Shown here piece after piece: positions 34,245 to 42,464 of a stretch of DNA of 64,000 nucleotides; positions within the stretch are counted from its first letter, which is position 1; the number at the start of each line of letters is the position of its first letter. The stretch is from Paraburkholderia sabiae (GTDB taxonomy: Bacteria; Pseudomonadota; Gammaproteobacteria; Burkholderiales; Burkholderiaceae). Location: positions 4,464,001-4,528,000 of the forward strand of contig NZ_CP125295.1 in the NCBI RefSeq assembly GCF_030412785.1. The letters run 5' to 3'. A program made the position numbers and the translations under genes. The notes under the pieces were generated by a model. That model had not been told where the DNA came from and searched no databases. It worked only from the letters and a program-made list of their open reading frames with translations.

Positions 34245-35777
34245 ATGAATCAAAACGTTTCCTCCACGCCGTTCCTGCAGGTGGTCGGCGTACACAAGCG
34301 GTTCACGGGCGTGCATGCATTGCGCGGCGTGAGCCTGTCGTTCGAGCGCGGGCAGATCTATCACCTGCTCGGTGAAAACGGCTGCGGCAAGAGCACGCTG
34401 ATCAAGATCATCTCCGGTGCGCAGCCGCCCGATGAAGGCGAGCTGATCATCGAAGGCGTGAGTCATGCGCGGCTCTCTGCGCTCGAATCGCTCGCGGCAG
34501 GCATCGAAACGGTCTATCAGGATCTGTCGCTGCTGCCGAACATGAGCGTCGCGGAGAACGTCGCGCTGACGTCGGAGCTTGCCGAGCACAACGGACGCCT
34601 CACGCGCACGTTCGATCGCAAGGCGCTCGCGCGCACGGCAGCGAAAGCACTCGAAGCCGTCGGTCTGCCTGGCGACACCGAATTTCAGGCGACGCTGATC
34701 GAACAGTTGCCGCTCGCGACGCGCCAACTCGTCGCGATTGCGCGTGCCATTGCGAGCGAAGCGAAGTTCGTCATCATGGACGAGCCGACCACGTCGCTCA
34801 CGCAGAAGGAAGTCGACAACCTGATCGCTGTGCTCGGCAATCTGCGCGCACAAGGTGTGACGGTGCTGTTCGTGAGCCACAAGCTCGACGAATGCTATGC
34901 GATCGGCGGCGAAGTGATCGTGCTGCGGGACGGCCAGAAGATGGCGCAAGGCCCGATCGCCGATTACACGAAGTCGCAGATCAGCGAGCTGATGACGGGC
35001 CGCCATCTGTCGAGCGAGCGCTATCGCGAAGGCGAAGTCGGCAAGGAAGTCGTGCTCGACGTAAAGGGCTATACGCGCGGCACGCAGTTTCGCGATGTGT
35101 CGTTCGCATTGCATCGCGGCGAGATTCTCGGCGTAACAGGGCTACTCGATTCGGGCCGCAACGAACTTGCGCGCGCGCTTGCGGGTGTTGCGCCGGCGGA
35201 AAGCGGCACGGTGATGCTCGAAGGCAAGTCGATCGTGTTGCGCACGCCATCGGATGCGAAAGACCACCGGATCGGCTATGTGCCCGAAGACCGCCTGAAT
35301 GAAGGGCTATTCCTCGACAAGCCGATTCGCGACAACGTGATCACCGCGATGATTTCGAGTCTGCGCGACCGCTTCGGGCAGATCGACCGCGCGCGTGCGC
35401 ATGAACTCGCCGAGCAGACGGTGAAGGATTTGCAGATTGCGACGCCGGGCGTCGACAAACCGGTGCAGTCGCTATCGGGCGGCAACCAGCAGCGCGTATT
35501 GATCGGCCGCTGGCTGGCGATCGATCCGCGCGTGCTGATTCTGCATGGACCGACGGTCGGCGTGGATGTCGGCTCGAAGGACATCATCTATCGGATCATG
35601 CAGAAGCTGTCGCAACGCGGCATCGGCATCATTCTGATCAGCGATGACCTGCCTGAACTGCTGCAGAATTGCGATCGCATTCTGATGATGAAGAAGGGCC
35701 GCGTGGCGAGTCAGTATCGCGCGGACCAGTTGAACGAAGCGGAGCTGTATCACGCTCTGCTCTCAGAGGCTGCATGA
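34245..35777 (+). CDS. Sugar ABC transporter ATP-binding protein (RbsA-like)
   Basis: A 510-residue double ATPase energising the importer from the cytoplasm. The N-terminal domain has Walker A LLGENGCGKSTL and Walker B FVIMDEPTTSLTQ; the usual signature loop LSGGQ is here LPLATRQLVAIARA. The C-terminal domain keeps the signature LSGGNQQRVLIGRWL but has the degenerate Walker A GLLDSGRNELARAL normal for RbsA/MglA-type proteins. The stop is followed one base later by the start of the second permease, so the two are translationally linked. Confidence 0.94.
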   Translation: MNQNVSSTPFLQVVGVHKRFTGVHALRGVSLSFERGQIYHLLGENGCGKSTLIKIISGAQPPDEGELIIEGVSHARLSALESLAAGIETVYQDLSLLPNMSVAENVALTSELAEHNGRLTRTFDRKALARTAAKALEAVGLPGDTEFQATLIEQLPLATRQLVAIARAIASEAKFVIMDEPTTSLTQKEVDNLIAVLGNLRAQGVTVLFVSHKLDECYAIGGEVIVLRDGQKMAQGPIADYTKSQISELMTGRHLSSERYREGEVGKEVVLDVKGYTRGTQFRDVSFALHRGEILGVTGLLDSGRNELARALAGVAPAESGTVMLEGKSIVLRTPSDAKDHRIGYVPEDRLNEGLFLDKPIRDNVITAMISSLRDRFGQIDRARAHELAEQTVKDLQIATPGVDKPVQSLSGGNQQRVLIGRWLAIDPRVLILHGPTVGVDVGSKDIIYRIMQKLSQRGIGIILISDDLPELLQNCDRILMMKKGRVASQYRADQLNEAELYHALLSEAA

Positions 35778-35778
35778 G

Positions 35779-36771
35779 ATGTCGTCTATCATGAACCAGA
35801 CCGTGACTACCCCCAACGTCGTCGAAATCCCACCCGAAGTGAAGCCGCCCACGTGGCGCGCGAAGCTCTCGCGTAACCCGGAGTGGTTCACCGCGGCGCT
35901 GATCGTCGTGATGTGCGTGATCGTCGGCGCGATCAATCCGCGCTTCTTCCAGCTTGCGACGCTATTCGATCTGTTGCATTCGGCGACGACGATGTCGTTG
36001 TTCGCGCTCGGCGCGCTGACGATGTATGCGATTACCAAGGCCGTGTTTGCCTGGTGGCCGGATGCGCCGTTTGCGCTGATTCTCGTGGTCGGTGCGTTGG
36101 GCGGGATCGTGCTCGGCGTGATCAATGGATTGCTCGTGCATCGGCTGAAGGCGCCTTCGCTGATCGTGACGATCGGCACGCAGTATCTGTATCGCGGTGT
36201 GCTGTTGACGTTCGTCGGTACGACGTTCTTCATGAACATTCCGCATAGCATGGATCATTTTGGCCGTATTCCGCTGTTCTTCTATCACACGGCGGATGGG
36301 CTGCGGGCGGTGTTGCCGGCTTCGGTTCTTGCTCTGGTGCTTGCTGCTGTTGTCACCTGGTGGCTGTTGAATCGCACGATGATGGGGCGCGGTGTATATG
36401 CCATGGGCGGTAGTCTCGCGATTGCCGAGCGGCTTGGGTATAACCTTCGCGCTATTCATCTTTTTGTTTTTGGTTATACCGGGATGCTGGCTGGGATTGC
36501 AGGCATTCTGCATGTGTCGAATAACCGGCTTGCTAATCCGTTTGATCTTGTTGGGACGGAGCTTGATGTTATTGCTGCTGTTATTTTGGGCGGGGCCCGG
36601 ATTACCGGTGGCACCGGTACTGTTGCTGGGACTTTGCTCGGTGTCGTGCTCGTTACGCTCATTAATAGCGTGCTTATTCTCGTTGGGGTGCCTAGTACCT
36701 GGCAGAAAGTTATTATCGGTGCGTTTATTCTTGTTGCTGGGACGTTGTTTGCTTTGCAACGCAAAGCGTAG
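35779..36771 (+). CDS. Sugar ABC transporter permease (RbsC-like), second of two
   Basis: A 330-residue permease, last gene of the plus-strand cluster. About eight to ten hydrophobic segments, with LVVGALGGIVLGVINGLLVHRL-type and GGSLAIAERLGYNLRAIHLF coupling regions, and GGARITGGTGTVAGTLLGVV near the C-terminus. From about position 36300 codon use changes sharply to T- and G-ending codons (ctt, gtt, att, ggg) while the protein stays family-like. The drift increases toward the stop, which abuts the fold-back repeat. This looks like a mutational effect of the repeat rather than gene transfer. Confidence 0.92.
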   Translation: MSSIMNQTVTTPNVVEIPPEVKPPTWRAKLSRNPEWFTAALIVVMCVIVGAINPRFFQLATLFDLLHSATTMSLFALGALTMYAITKAVFAWWPDAPFALILVVGALGGIVLGVINGLLVHRLKAPSLIVTIGTQYLYRGVLLTFVGTTFFMNIPHSMDHFGRIPLFFYHTADGLRAVLPASVLALVLAAVVTWWLLNRTMMGRGVYAMGGSLAIAERLGYNLRAIHLFVFGYTGMLAGIAGILHVSNNRLANPFDLVGTELDVIAAVILGGARITGGTGTVAGTLLGVVLVTLINSVLILVGVPSTWQKVIIGAFILVAGTLFALQRKA

Positions 36772-36814
36772 GTTTTTTGTCTGCGACGCTAGTCGACATT
36801 TTGGTTTTGCTTTT

Positions 36815-37347
36815 GGCTGGCATCCGCGAATTCGTATCGGTGCTTCATGCGTTGCCCCTGTGCGGGGCGGCACCTACTTTTCTTTGCAGCGGCAAAGAAA
36901 AGTAGGCAAAAGAAAGCCGCTTCAAACCTCCGGTGCCTGCCAGGATAACGCCTCGGAACACGTTCTTTGAGCTGTCGCGCAGCGACGCCAACACTCCGTA
37001 GAAAGCCCGCAGTCAGACGCGCGCGGTGCGAAAAATGACATCCACCTGGAGCACATTCGGTCAGCACGTTTTCTCGCATTTGCCGTCAGTTGATTGCGGC
37101 GTTATGTGCTCCAGACTGTGTGCGGGGTTTTCGCGCTGTGCGCGGTTGACTGCGGGCTTTCTACAGAGTGCGGACGTCGCAGCGCGATAGCTCAACTGCG
37201 GCGTGCCGCGTCGCTGCCCTGACCGGCACCGGAGGTACAAAAGCGGCTTTCTTTTGCCTACTTTTCTTTGCCGCTGCAAAGAAAAGTAGGTGCTGCCCCG
37301 CACAGGGGCGACGCTAGCAGACCAAAAAGAAATCGCGGATGCCAGCC
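36815..37347. repeat. 533-bp fold-back inverted-repeat element, copy 1
   Basis: The whole interval between the stops of the ABC permease and deoR is one fold-back structure centred near 37081. Paired segments are GGCTGGCATCCGCG (36815-36828) with its complement at 37334-37347, the long arm 36854-36923 with its complement ending near 37316, 36992-37015 with 37147-37170, and CTGGAGCACAT (37046-37056) with 37104-37114. Each long arm contains its own palindrome CCTACTTTTCTTTGC...GCAAAGAAAAGTAGG. An outer 20-bp pair TTTTTTGTCTGCGACGCTAG (36773-36792 and 37379-37398) extends it to 626 bp. No transposase is encoded. Copy 2 is at 50410-50943 in the same orientation. Confidence 0.88.
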
Positions 37348-37399
37348 AAAATTCAAAAGCGAAAAACAGGAATGGCGCCTAGCGTCGCAGACAAAAAAA

Positions 37400-38125
37400 T
37401 CACTTCTTCCGGGACACCTGCTGTCCTTTCTCAGTAATGATAGAAGTGAAGTCTTCGACTTTAGAAAACCGCACAGCCTTAACAACACCAAACTTGCTGC
37501 TATCAACAACAAGATGACTCTCGACGGCGCTAGCCATAGCCGCCTGCTTCAACGCAACTTCATGAAAATTCCAGCAAGTGACGCCTCGCGCGTCATCCAC
37601 TCCGCCTGCGGAAATAAAAGCCTTATTGATCCCCATGCGCCGCAAAACCTCAATGCTCTCTTCACCTGAAAACGAGTCAGAAGAAGGCACATACACACCG
37701 CCGAGCAGAATCATCCGCACATTAGGCTTGCGCCGCAAAATCTCCGCGACATTCAGCGAATAACACACCACGGTCACATGCAGATCGTTAGGCAGAAGAC
37801 GAGCGAGCGTAGTGAGCGTCGTACCGCAATCGATGAACAACGTCTCGTTGTTGCCGATCAGTTTCGCCGCCACCGCCGATGCCTCCGCCTTGGCCTGAGC
37901 GAAATGATCCTTTTCCTCTTCCAGCGAATAGCCGGCCGTGTTCGGCACATCCGTCGCGCTGACGATATACCCGCCCAGATACGTGAAATGCCCCGGACTC
38001 GCCGCAATGTCGCGGCGCACCGTCATCTCCTATACACCCAGCAGCGTCGCCGCATCGCGCAGGCGCATCACGTTCTGTTTGGCCAGCGCATCGGCGAGCA
38101 CGCGCAGACGTTCAGTTTTGAGCAT
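37400..38125 (-). pseudogene. DeoR-family regulator interrupted by an in-frame amber codon
   Basis: Read from the ATG at 38125 the frame gives MLKTERLRVLADALAKQNVM then RLRDAATLLGV, a TAG codon (38032-38030), and EMTVRRDIAASPGHFTYLGG. LGVSEMTVRRDI is the standard recognition-helix sequence of DeoR proteins, so a Ser codon (TCG) has become TAG by one base change at 38031. The remaining 208 residues (from the internal ATG at 38026) form an intact ligand-binding domain (LFIDCGTTLTTLARLLP, ILLGGVYVPSSDSFSGEESI, SHLVVDSSKFG). Without suppression no DNA-binding protein is made. Convergent placement next to the deoxyribose cluster suggests it was the cluster repressor. Its 3' end also shows base drift toward the repeat. 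Confidence 0.85.
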
Positions 38126-38347
38126 GGAATGGTCTCTTTAACGCGATGTTGAGCAAAGACGTGGCGCGTTAGATTTTGTTCGATTTCCTGAGAAGATTAT
38201 AACAAGCCCGAACGGCAGCCTGTCGATGAATTTGCTCAATCGATCGCCTTGGAAAAGCGGGACATTCCACTTATTCTGACTTCAGCGCCCGGGAACTGAT
38301 GACGTGCGGCCCGGTCTTCTGCTTAATTCAAATCAGGAGCCACATCC

Positions 38348-38785
38348 ATGACGCGTCCCGTCGATTCCGGCGTAATCCTTCTTGCCCGCCTCGCGCTTGC
38401 CGTGCTTTTTCTGTGGGGCGGCGTGATGAAGCTGCTCGGCTACGCGGGCTTCGTCGGATATTTGCAATCGAAGGGCGTGCCGTTCGTGCAGGTTGCCGCG
38501 CCGATCGCCACGGCCGTCGAGGTGCTCGGCGGCATTTTTCTCGTAGTTGGCTTCAAGATTCGTCCCCTCGGGCTGTTCATGGCCGCTTACACGATCGCAA
38601 CGGCCGTGCTCGGACACGACTTCTGGAACATCACCGATGCCGCCCTCCAGCGCGACATGATCATCCATTTCTGGAAAAACATCGGCATCGCGGGCGGCTT
38701 CCTGCTGCTGTTCGTGACGGGCGCGGGACGCATTAGCATCGACGGCGCACGCGCGCCACGCGGCGGACTCGGCAGCAGCCTGTGA
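38348..38785 (+). CDS. DoxX family membrane protein
   Basis: A 145-residue inner-membrane protein with four hydrophobic helices. AGGAG lies upstream of the ATG. DoxX-type features are LLARLALAVLFLWGGVMKLL at residues 11-30, the GxxxE-like segment ATAVEVLGGIFLVVG and the loop ALQRDMIIHFWKNIGIAGG. Family members are quinone- or redox-linked membrane proteins whose exact work is known only for a few. It is a single gene without evident partners; the next gene starts 140 bases later. Confidence 0.9.
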   Translation: MTRPVDSGVILLARLALAVLFLWGGVMKLLGYAGFVGYLQSKGVPFVQVAAPIATAVEVLGGIFLVVGFKIRPLGLFMAAYTIATAVLGHDFWNITDAALQRDMIIHFWKNIGIAGGFLLLFVTGAGRISIDGARAPRGGLGSSL

Positions 38786-38925
38786 TCGTTGCGCGTACAG
38801 CGGCGTGCGAATACGCAATGCGCTATGTCCCTCGTCATGCAGACCGCGGCAGGAGCGGGCATCATTCGTGCAGCATTTCACGCGCAGCATCTGGGCAAGC
38901 CAAATTCGACTAAAAGGAGCACGCG

Positions 38926-39198
38926 ATGATTCAAGCTTTTGACCAAACGATCAACGGCACGGTCATGCAGTTCTGCGCGAGCATCGGCGAAGGGCCGGTG
39001 CCGCATCGCGTGATCATCAGCCGCGCGGATTCGGCTGAAACGCTGGTAATCCTCGACGCAGCCGGATTGATCAGCTCGATCAAGGCGGAAATCGAAGAGC
39101 CGGAAAAGCTCGTCGCCGATGCGATCCGCAAGGTGCAGAGCGATGGGCTCATCGAAAAGGCGCTCGATACGGGCGTCATTCAGGAGACGTCGCTGTAA
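38926..39198 (+). CDS. Conserved hypothetical small protein
   Basis: A 90-residue acidic soluble protein starting MIQAFDQTINGTVMQFCASI, preceded by AAAAGGAG. The middle predicts beta strands (RVIISRADSAETLVILDAAG) and the end a charged helix (EEPEKLVADAIRKVQSDGLI). No signal peptide, no metal motif. I do not recognise the family. A strong terminator 38 bases after the stop shows it is a real transcription unit. Confidence 0.72.
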   Translation: MIQAFDQTINGTVMQFCASIGEGPVPHRVIISRADSAETLVILDAAGLISSIKAEIEEPEKLVADAIRKVQSDGLIEKALDTGVIQETSL

Positions 39199-39236
39199 TA
39201 CCTGCTGCCGTTTTTGCACGCCGTTTTCACACGATG

Positions 39237-39276
39237 ACACCCACGATGCCGCGCGCATCGTGGGTGTTGTGCTTTT
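39237..39276 (+). terminator. Intrinsic terminator
   Basis: Perfect 12-bp arms ACACCCACGATG (39237-39248) and CATCGTGGGTGT (39256-39267) with a 7-base loop, then TGTGCTTTT. Confidence 0.8.
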
Positions 39277-39304
39277 GTGGCTTCGTGTGTGTTTCAGGCG
39301 TGCG

Positions 39305-40774
39305 TCATTCGCTGGCGCTTGCGGGCCGTGTGCGCCCGTCGCGTGTGCGCCTGTTCGACGCGTCGTGGGCGTGCGCCTCGGGATGCACGAGACAGGCAAG
39401 TCCGAGCGCGCATAGCAGGATGCCCGACGAAATCAAGGTCGACGACTTCAGCCCCGCCACCACGTGCGCCGCGCCCGCCGCGCTCGCGAGCGCGCCGAAC
39501 GCCGCGACACCGACCGCGCCGCCCGCCTGCCGCGCCGTGTTGAGCACAGCCGACGCGGTGCCCGCGCGCTGTTTGTCGACGGATGCGAGCACCGCGGTCG
39601 TCATGGCGGGAACGGCGAGGCCCATGCCGGACGGAATCAGCAGAAACGGCACGAGCAGCGCCCACAGCGGCGACGCGGCATCGACGAAATGCAGCAGACC
39701 GTAGCCGAGCGCGGCCGTGATCGCGCCCGCGATCATCGGCACGCGCGCGCCGAAACGGCCGACCACCCAGCCGCTCGCGACGTTCGACACCAGAAACCCG
39801 CCCGTCAGCGGCAGAAACGCGAGTCCGGCCTGCAGTGCCGTTTCGCCGCGCGCATGCTGCAGATACAGGCTCAGCACGAACACGACGCCGTAGTAGGTGA
39901 GATTCACGCAGATGCCGAACAGCACGGCCGCGCTGAACGTGCGATTGCCGAAGAACGCGAGCGGCAGCATCGGCGTGTGGACGCGCCGCTCGGTGACGAT
40001 GAACGCCGCCGTCGCCAGCATCGCAAGCACGAGGCTGCCGCCGACGAGCGGATGCATGAGCCCGAGCGGCCGCCATTCGATCACGGCGGCCGTGAAGGCC
40101 GTCAGCGCGACGATCGCGAGCAGCTGGCCGACGGGATCGATGCCGCGCGCGGCTTTTGCGTCATTCTGCGAGTCTTGGGCAGAGGCGGCCGATGCCGGCA
40201 CCCACGCGAACGTTGCCGCCAGCCCGAGCGCGCAGATCGGCAGATTGACGAGGAAGATCGCGCGCCAGCCGAACGCGGCGATCAGCAGTCCGCCGATCAC
40301 CGGGCCCGCCGCAATCGCAATCGCGCCCGCTGCCGTCCACAGGCCGACCGCGCGGGCGCGCAGCTTCGGATCGTGGCCGCACGCTTCGTTGAGCAGCGCG
40401 AGCGAATTCGGCAGCATCGCCGCCGCGCCCACGCCTTGCACGGCGCGCGCGGCGACGAGCAGCGCGGCATCGGACGCTAGCCCGCATGCGAGCGACGCCG
40501 CGGCGAACAGCCCGATCCCGCAAGCGAACATCCGCCGCGCGCCGAAGCGGTCGCCGAGTACGCCCGCCGACAGCATCAGCACGGCGAACGCCAGCGTGTA
40601 GGCGTCGACGATCCATTGCAGGCCCGTGACGTTCGCGTGCAGGTCCGCGCCGATCTTCGCGAGCGCAATATTGACGATGGTCACGTCGAGTTGCGTGACG
40701 ACGAAGCCGACGCTGACCGTCGCGACGATGCGCGCGAGCGTCGGCGTGAAACGGGGTGCAGGAGAGGTATTCAT
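39305..40774 (-). CDS. MFS drug transporter, DHA2 (14-helix) family
   Basis: A 489-residue inner-membrane proton antiporter of the EmrB/QacA type, expected to export toxic compounds. The start MNTSPAPRFTPTLARIVATV at 40774 is chosen by homology; no strong ribosome site is seen, and an ATG nine codons upstream (40801) is possible. Motifs are LDVTIVNIALAKIGADL in helix 1, LGDRFGARRMFACGIGL (motif A) and the antiporter motif C-like AAGPVIGGLLIAAFGWRAIF. The C-terminal tail after helix 14 is Arg/Ser-rich. Substrate unknown; no regulator gene is adjacent. Confidence 0.87.
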   Translation of the reverse strand: MNTSPAPRFTPTLARIVATVSVGFVVTQLDVTIVNIALAKIGADLHANVTGLQWIVDAYTLAFAVLMLSAGVLGDRFGARRMFACGIGLFAAASLACGLASDAALLVAARAVQGVGAAAMLPNSLALLNEACGHDPKLRARAVGLWTAAGAIAIAAGPVIGGLLIAAFGWRAIFLVNLPICALGLAATFAWVPASAASAQDSQNDAKAARGIDPVGQLLAIVALTAFTAAVIEWRPLGLMHPLVGGSLVLAMLATAAFIVTERRVHTPMLPLAFFGNRTFSAAVLFGICVNLTYYGVVFVLSLYLQHARGETALQAGLAFLPLTGGFLVSNVASGWVVGRFGARVPMIAGAITAALGYGLLHFVDAASPLWALLVPFLLIPSGMGLAVPAMTTAVLASVDKQRAGTASAVLNTARQAGGAVGVAAFGALASAAGAAHVVAGLKSSTLISSGILLCALGLACLVHPEAHAHDASNRRTRDGRTRPASASE

Positions 40775-40889
40775 GCGTCGATGATAGGGCGAGCCTGCCA
40801 TGCGACGTTTCGGACCGTTTTGAAACGTCGATGTGACGTGCGGTCCGGAAGAGTGCAAGCGGCGTGCCGCGCACGCCGCTGCAAGAGCC

Positions 40890-42200
40890 TTACTGCTGTG
40901 CCGCTTTGTTCTTCACGCAGCACGCCGTCAAAGCGCCGACCACGCACAGCGCGCCGACGTACAGCGCGGACGCCATCGGGTTCGACTTCAGCATCAGCGA
41001 AACGACGATCGGCGTGAGGCCGCCGAACACCGCATACGCGACGTTGTACGAGAACGAAATGCCCGAAAAGCGCACGACGGGCGGGAACGCGTTGACCATC
41101 ACGAACGGAATCGCGCCGATCACGCCGACGAACAGGCCCGCGACTGCGTAGAGCGGCACGAGCATCGTGCTGTCGACGGCGAGTTGCTGGAATAGCACGT
41201 AGTACGCGATGCCGAGCCCGAGGCAGCCGACGAAGATCGTGCGGCCCGCACCGAAGCGGCCCGCGAGCGAACCCGCCAGCACGCAGCCGATGGTCAGGAA
41301 CAGCGTCGCGATGCTGTTGGCGAACAGCGCTGTTGCGGGCGCGATGTGAAACTGCTTTTGCAGCAGCGTCGGCGTCATCAGGATCACGACGACGATCGCG
41401 GCCGACAGCATCCACGTGAGCAGCATCGACACGATCACGGCGCGGCCGTGATCGCGCAGCACGGCCTTCAGCGGGATTTCCGCGGCCAGCGACTTGCGCT
41501 GCTTCATTTCGGCGAACACGGGCGTCTCATGCAGCCAGCGGCGCAAATAGACCGAAAACAAGCCGAACACGCCGCCGAGCAGGAACGGAATGCGCCACGC
41601 GAAATCGGTGATATCGGCGGGAGCGAAATGGCGATTCACCGCCGACGCCACCAGCGAACCCAGCAGGATGCCCGCCGTGAGACCCGCCGTCAGCGTGCCG
41701 CATGCATAGCCGACGTGGCGCTGCGGCACGTGCTCGGAAACGAACACCCACGCGCCCGGCACTTCGCCGCCGACGGCCGCGCCCTGCATCACGCGGAACA
41801 GGAGCAGCAGAACGGGCGCCATGATGCCGATGCTCGCGTAGGTGGGCAGCACGCCCATCAGCAGCGTGGGCAGCGACATCAGCAGCACGCTCAGCGTGAA
41901 CATGCGCTTGCGCCCGAGCAGGTCGCCGAAGTGCGCCATGATGATGCCGCCCAGCGGCCGCGCGAGATAACCCGCCGCGAAGATGCCGAAGGTCTGCAGT
42001 TGGCGCAGCCAGTCGGGAATCGATTGCGGGAAAAACAGCTGTCCGATCGCGGGCGCGAAGAACACGAAGATGATGAAGTCGTAGAACTCGAGCGCGCCGC
42101 CGAGCGCGGCGAGGCTGAGCGTCTTGTAGTCGTTGAAAGTCAGAGGGCGCGCGTGCGCGATCTCTCCGGCGTGTGGTCTACCCAGTTCTGTTGCTTGCAT
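40890..42200 (-). CDS. MFS metabolite:proton symporter (MHS/ProP-like)
   Basis: A 436-residue twelve-helix transporter. Family marks are LGGALEFYDFIIFVFFAPAI, GYLARPLGGIIMAHFGDLLG with RKRMF (motif A) and LRVMQGAAVGGEVPGAWVFV-type helix 4. MHS proteins import organic acids, betaines and amino acids. It lies close to the hydroxyproline genes, separated only by the response regulator, and could be the hydroxyproline permease. That link is inference: the gene is on the opposite strand and carries only a weak match (42326-42339) to the lhp inverted-repeat motif upstream. Confidence 0.87.
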   Translation of the reverse strand: MQATELGRPHAGEIAHARPLTFNDYKTLSLAALGGALEFYDFIIFVFFAPAIGQLFFPQSIPDWLRQLQTFGIFAAGYLARPLGGIIMAHFGDLLGRKRMFTLSVLLMSLPTLLMGVLPTYASIGIMAPVLLLLFRVMQGAAVGGEVPGAWVFVSEHVPQRHVGYACGTLTAGLTAGILLGSLVASAVNRHFAPADITDFAWRIPFLLGGVFGLFSVYLRRWLHETPVFAEMKQRKSLAAEIPLKAVLRDHGRAVIVSMLLTWMLSAAIVVVILMTPTLLQKQFHIAPATALFANSIATLFLTIGCVLAGSLAGRFGAGRTIFVGCLGLGIAYYVLFQQLAVDSTMLVPLYAVAGLFVGVIGAIPFVMVNAFPPVVRFSGISFSYNVAYAVFGGLTPIVVSLMLKSNPMASALYVGALCVVGALTACCVKNKAAQQ

Positions 42201-42464
42201 TGCCTGTCTTATATGAATAGAAAAGCCGCGCGTTGCGCGCGGAGTACGGCTTCGTCAGGCGGGAAGTGCGGCAGTGCGGGGTAGGGCACGGGACACGGCA
42301 CGCCGGCCCGGATAGGGCGGCGTGCTGACGATTTTTGGCCAACCCGGCATTTTACGCGATCGAAAGTGTCGCAGAATCTTTGCAAATTCAGACAAGTCTT
42401 ATGGGCTTAACGATACAGCCTGAACAGAATCGCGATCCTGGATCAATTGTCGGGGGGACCCATG

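Noticed and set aside
36392..36970. Frame ending in GGTYFSLQRQRKVGKRKPLQ
   Set aside because: It runs out of the ABC permease shadow frame into the fold-back repeat. The same peptide arises from both arms and both copies of the repeat, so it reflects the repeat and not a gene.
36300..38125. Reading the AT-richer stretch as a horizontally acquired island
   Set aside because: The genes remain typical of the host cluster, and the drift is graded toward the fold-back element with no integrase, tRNA or sharp boundary.
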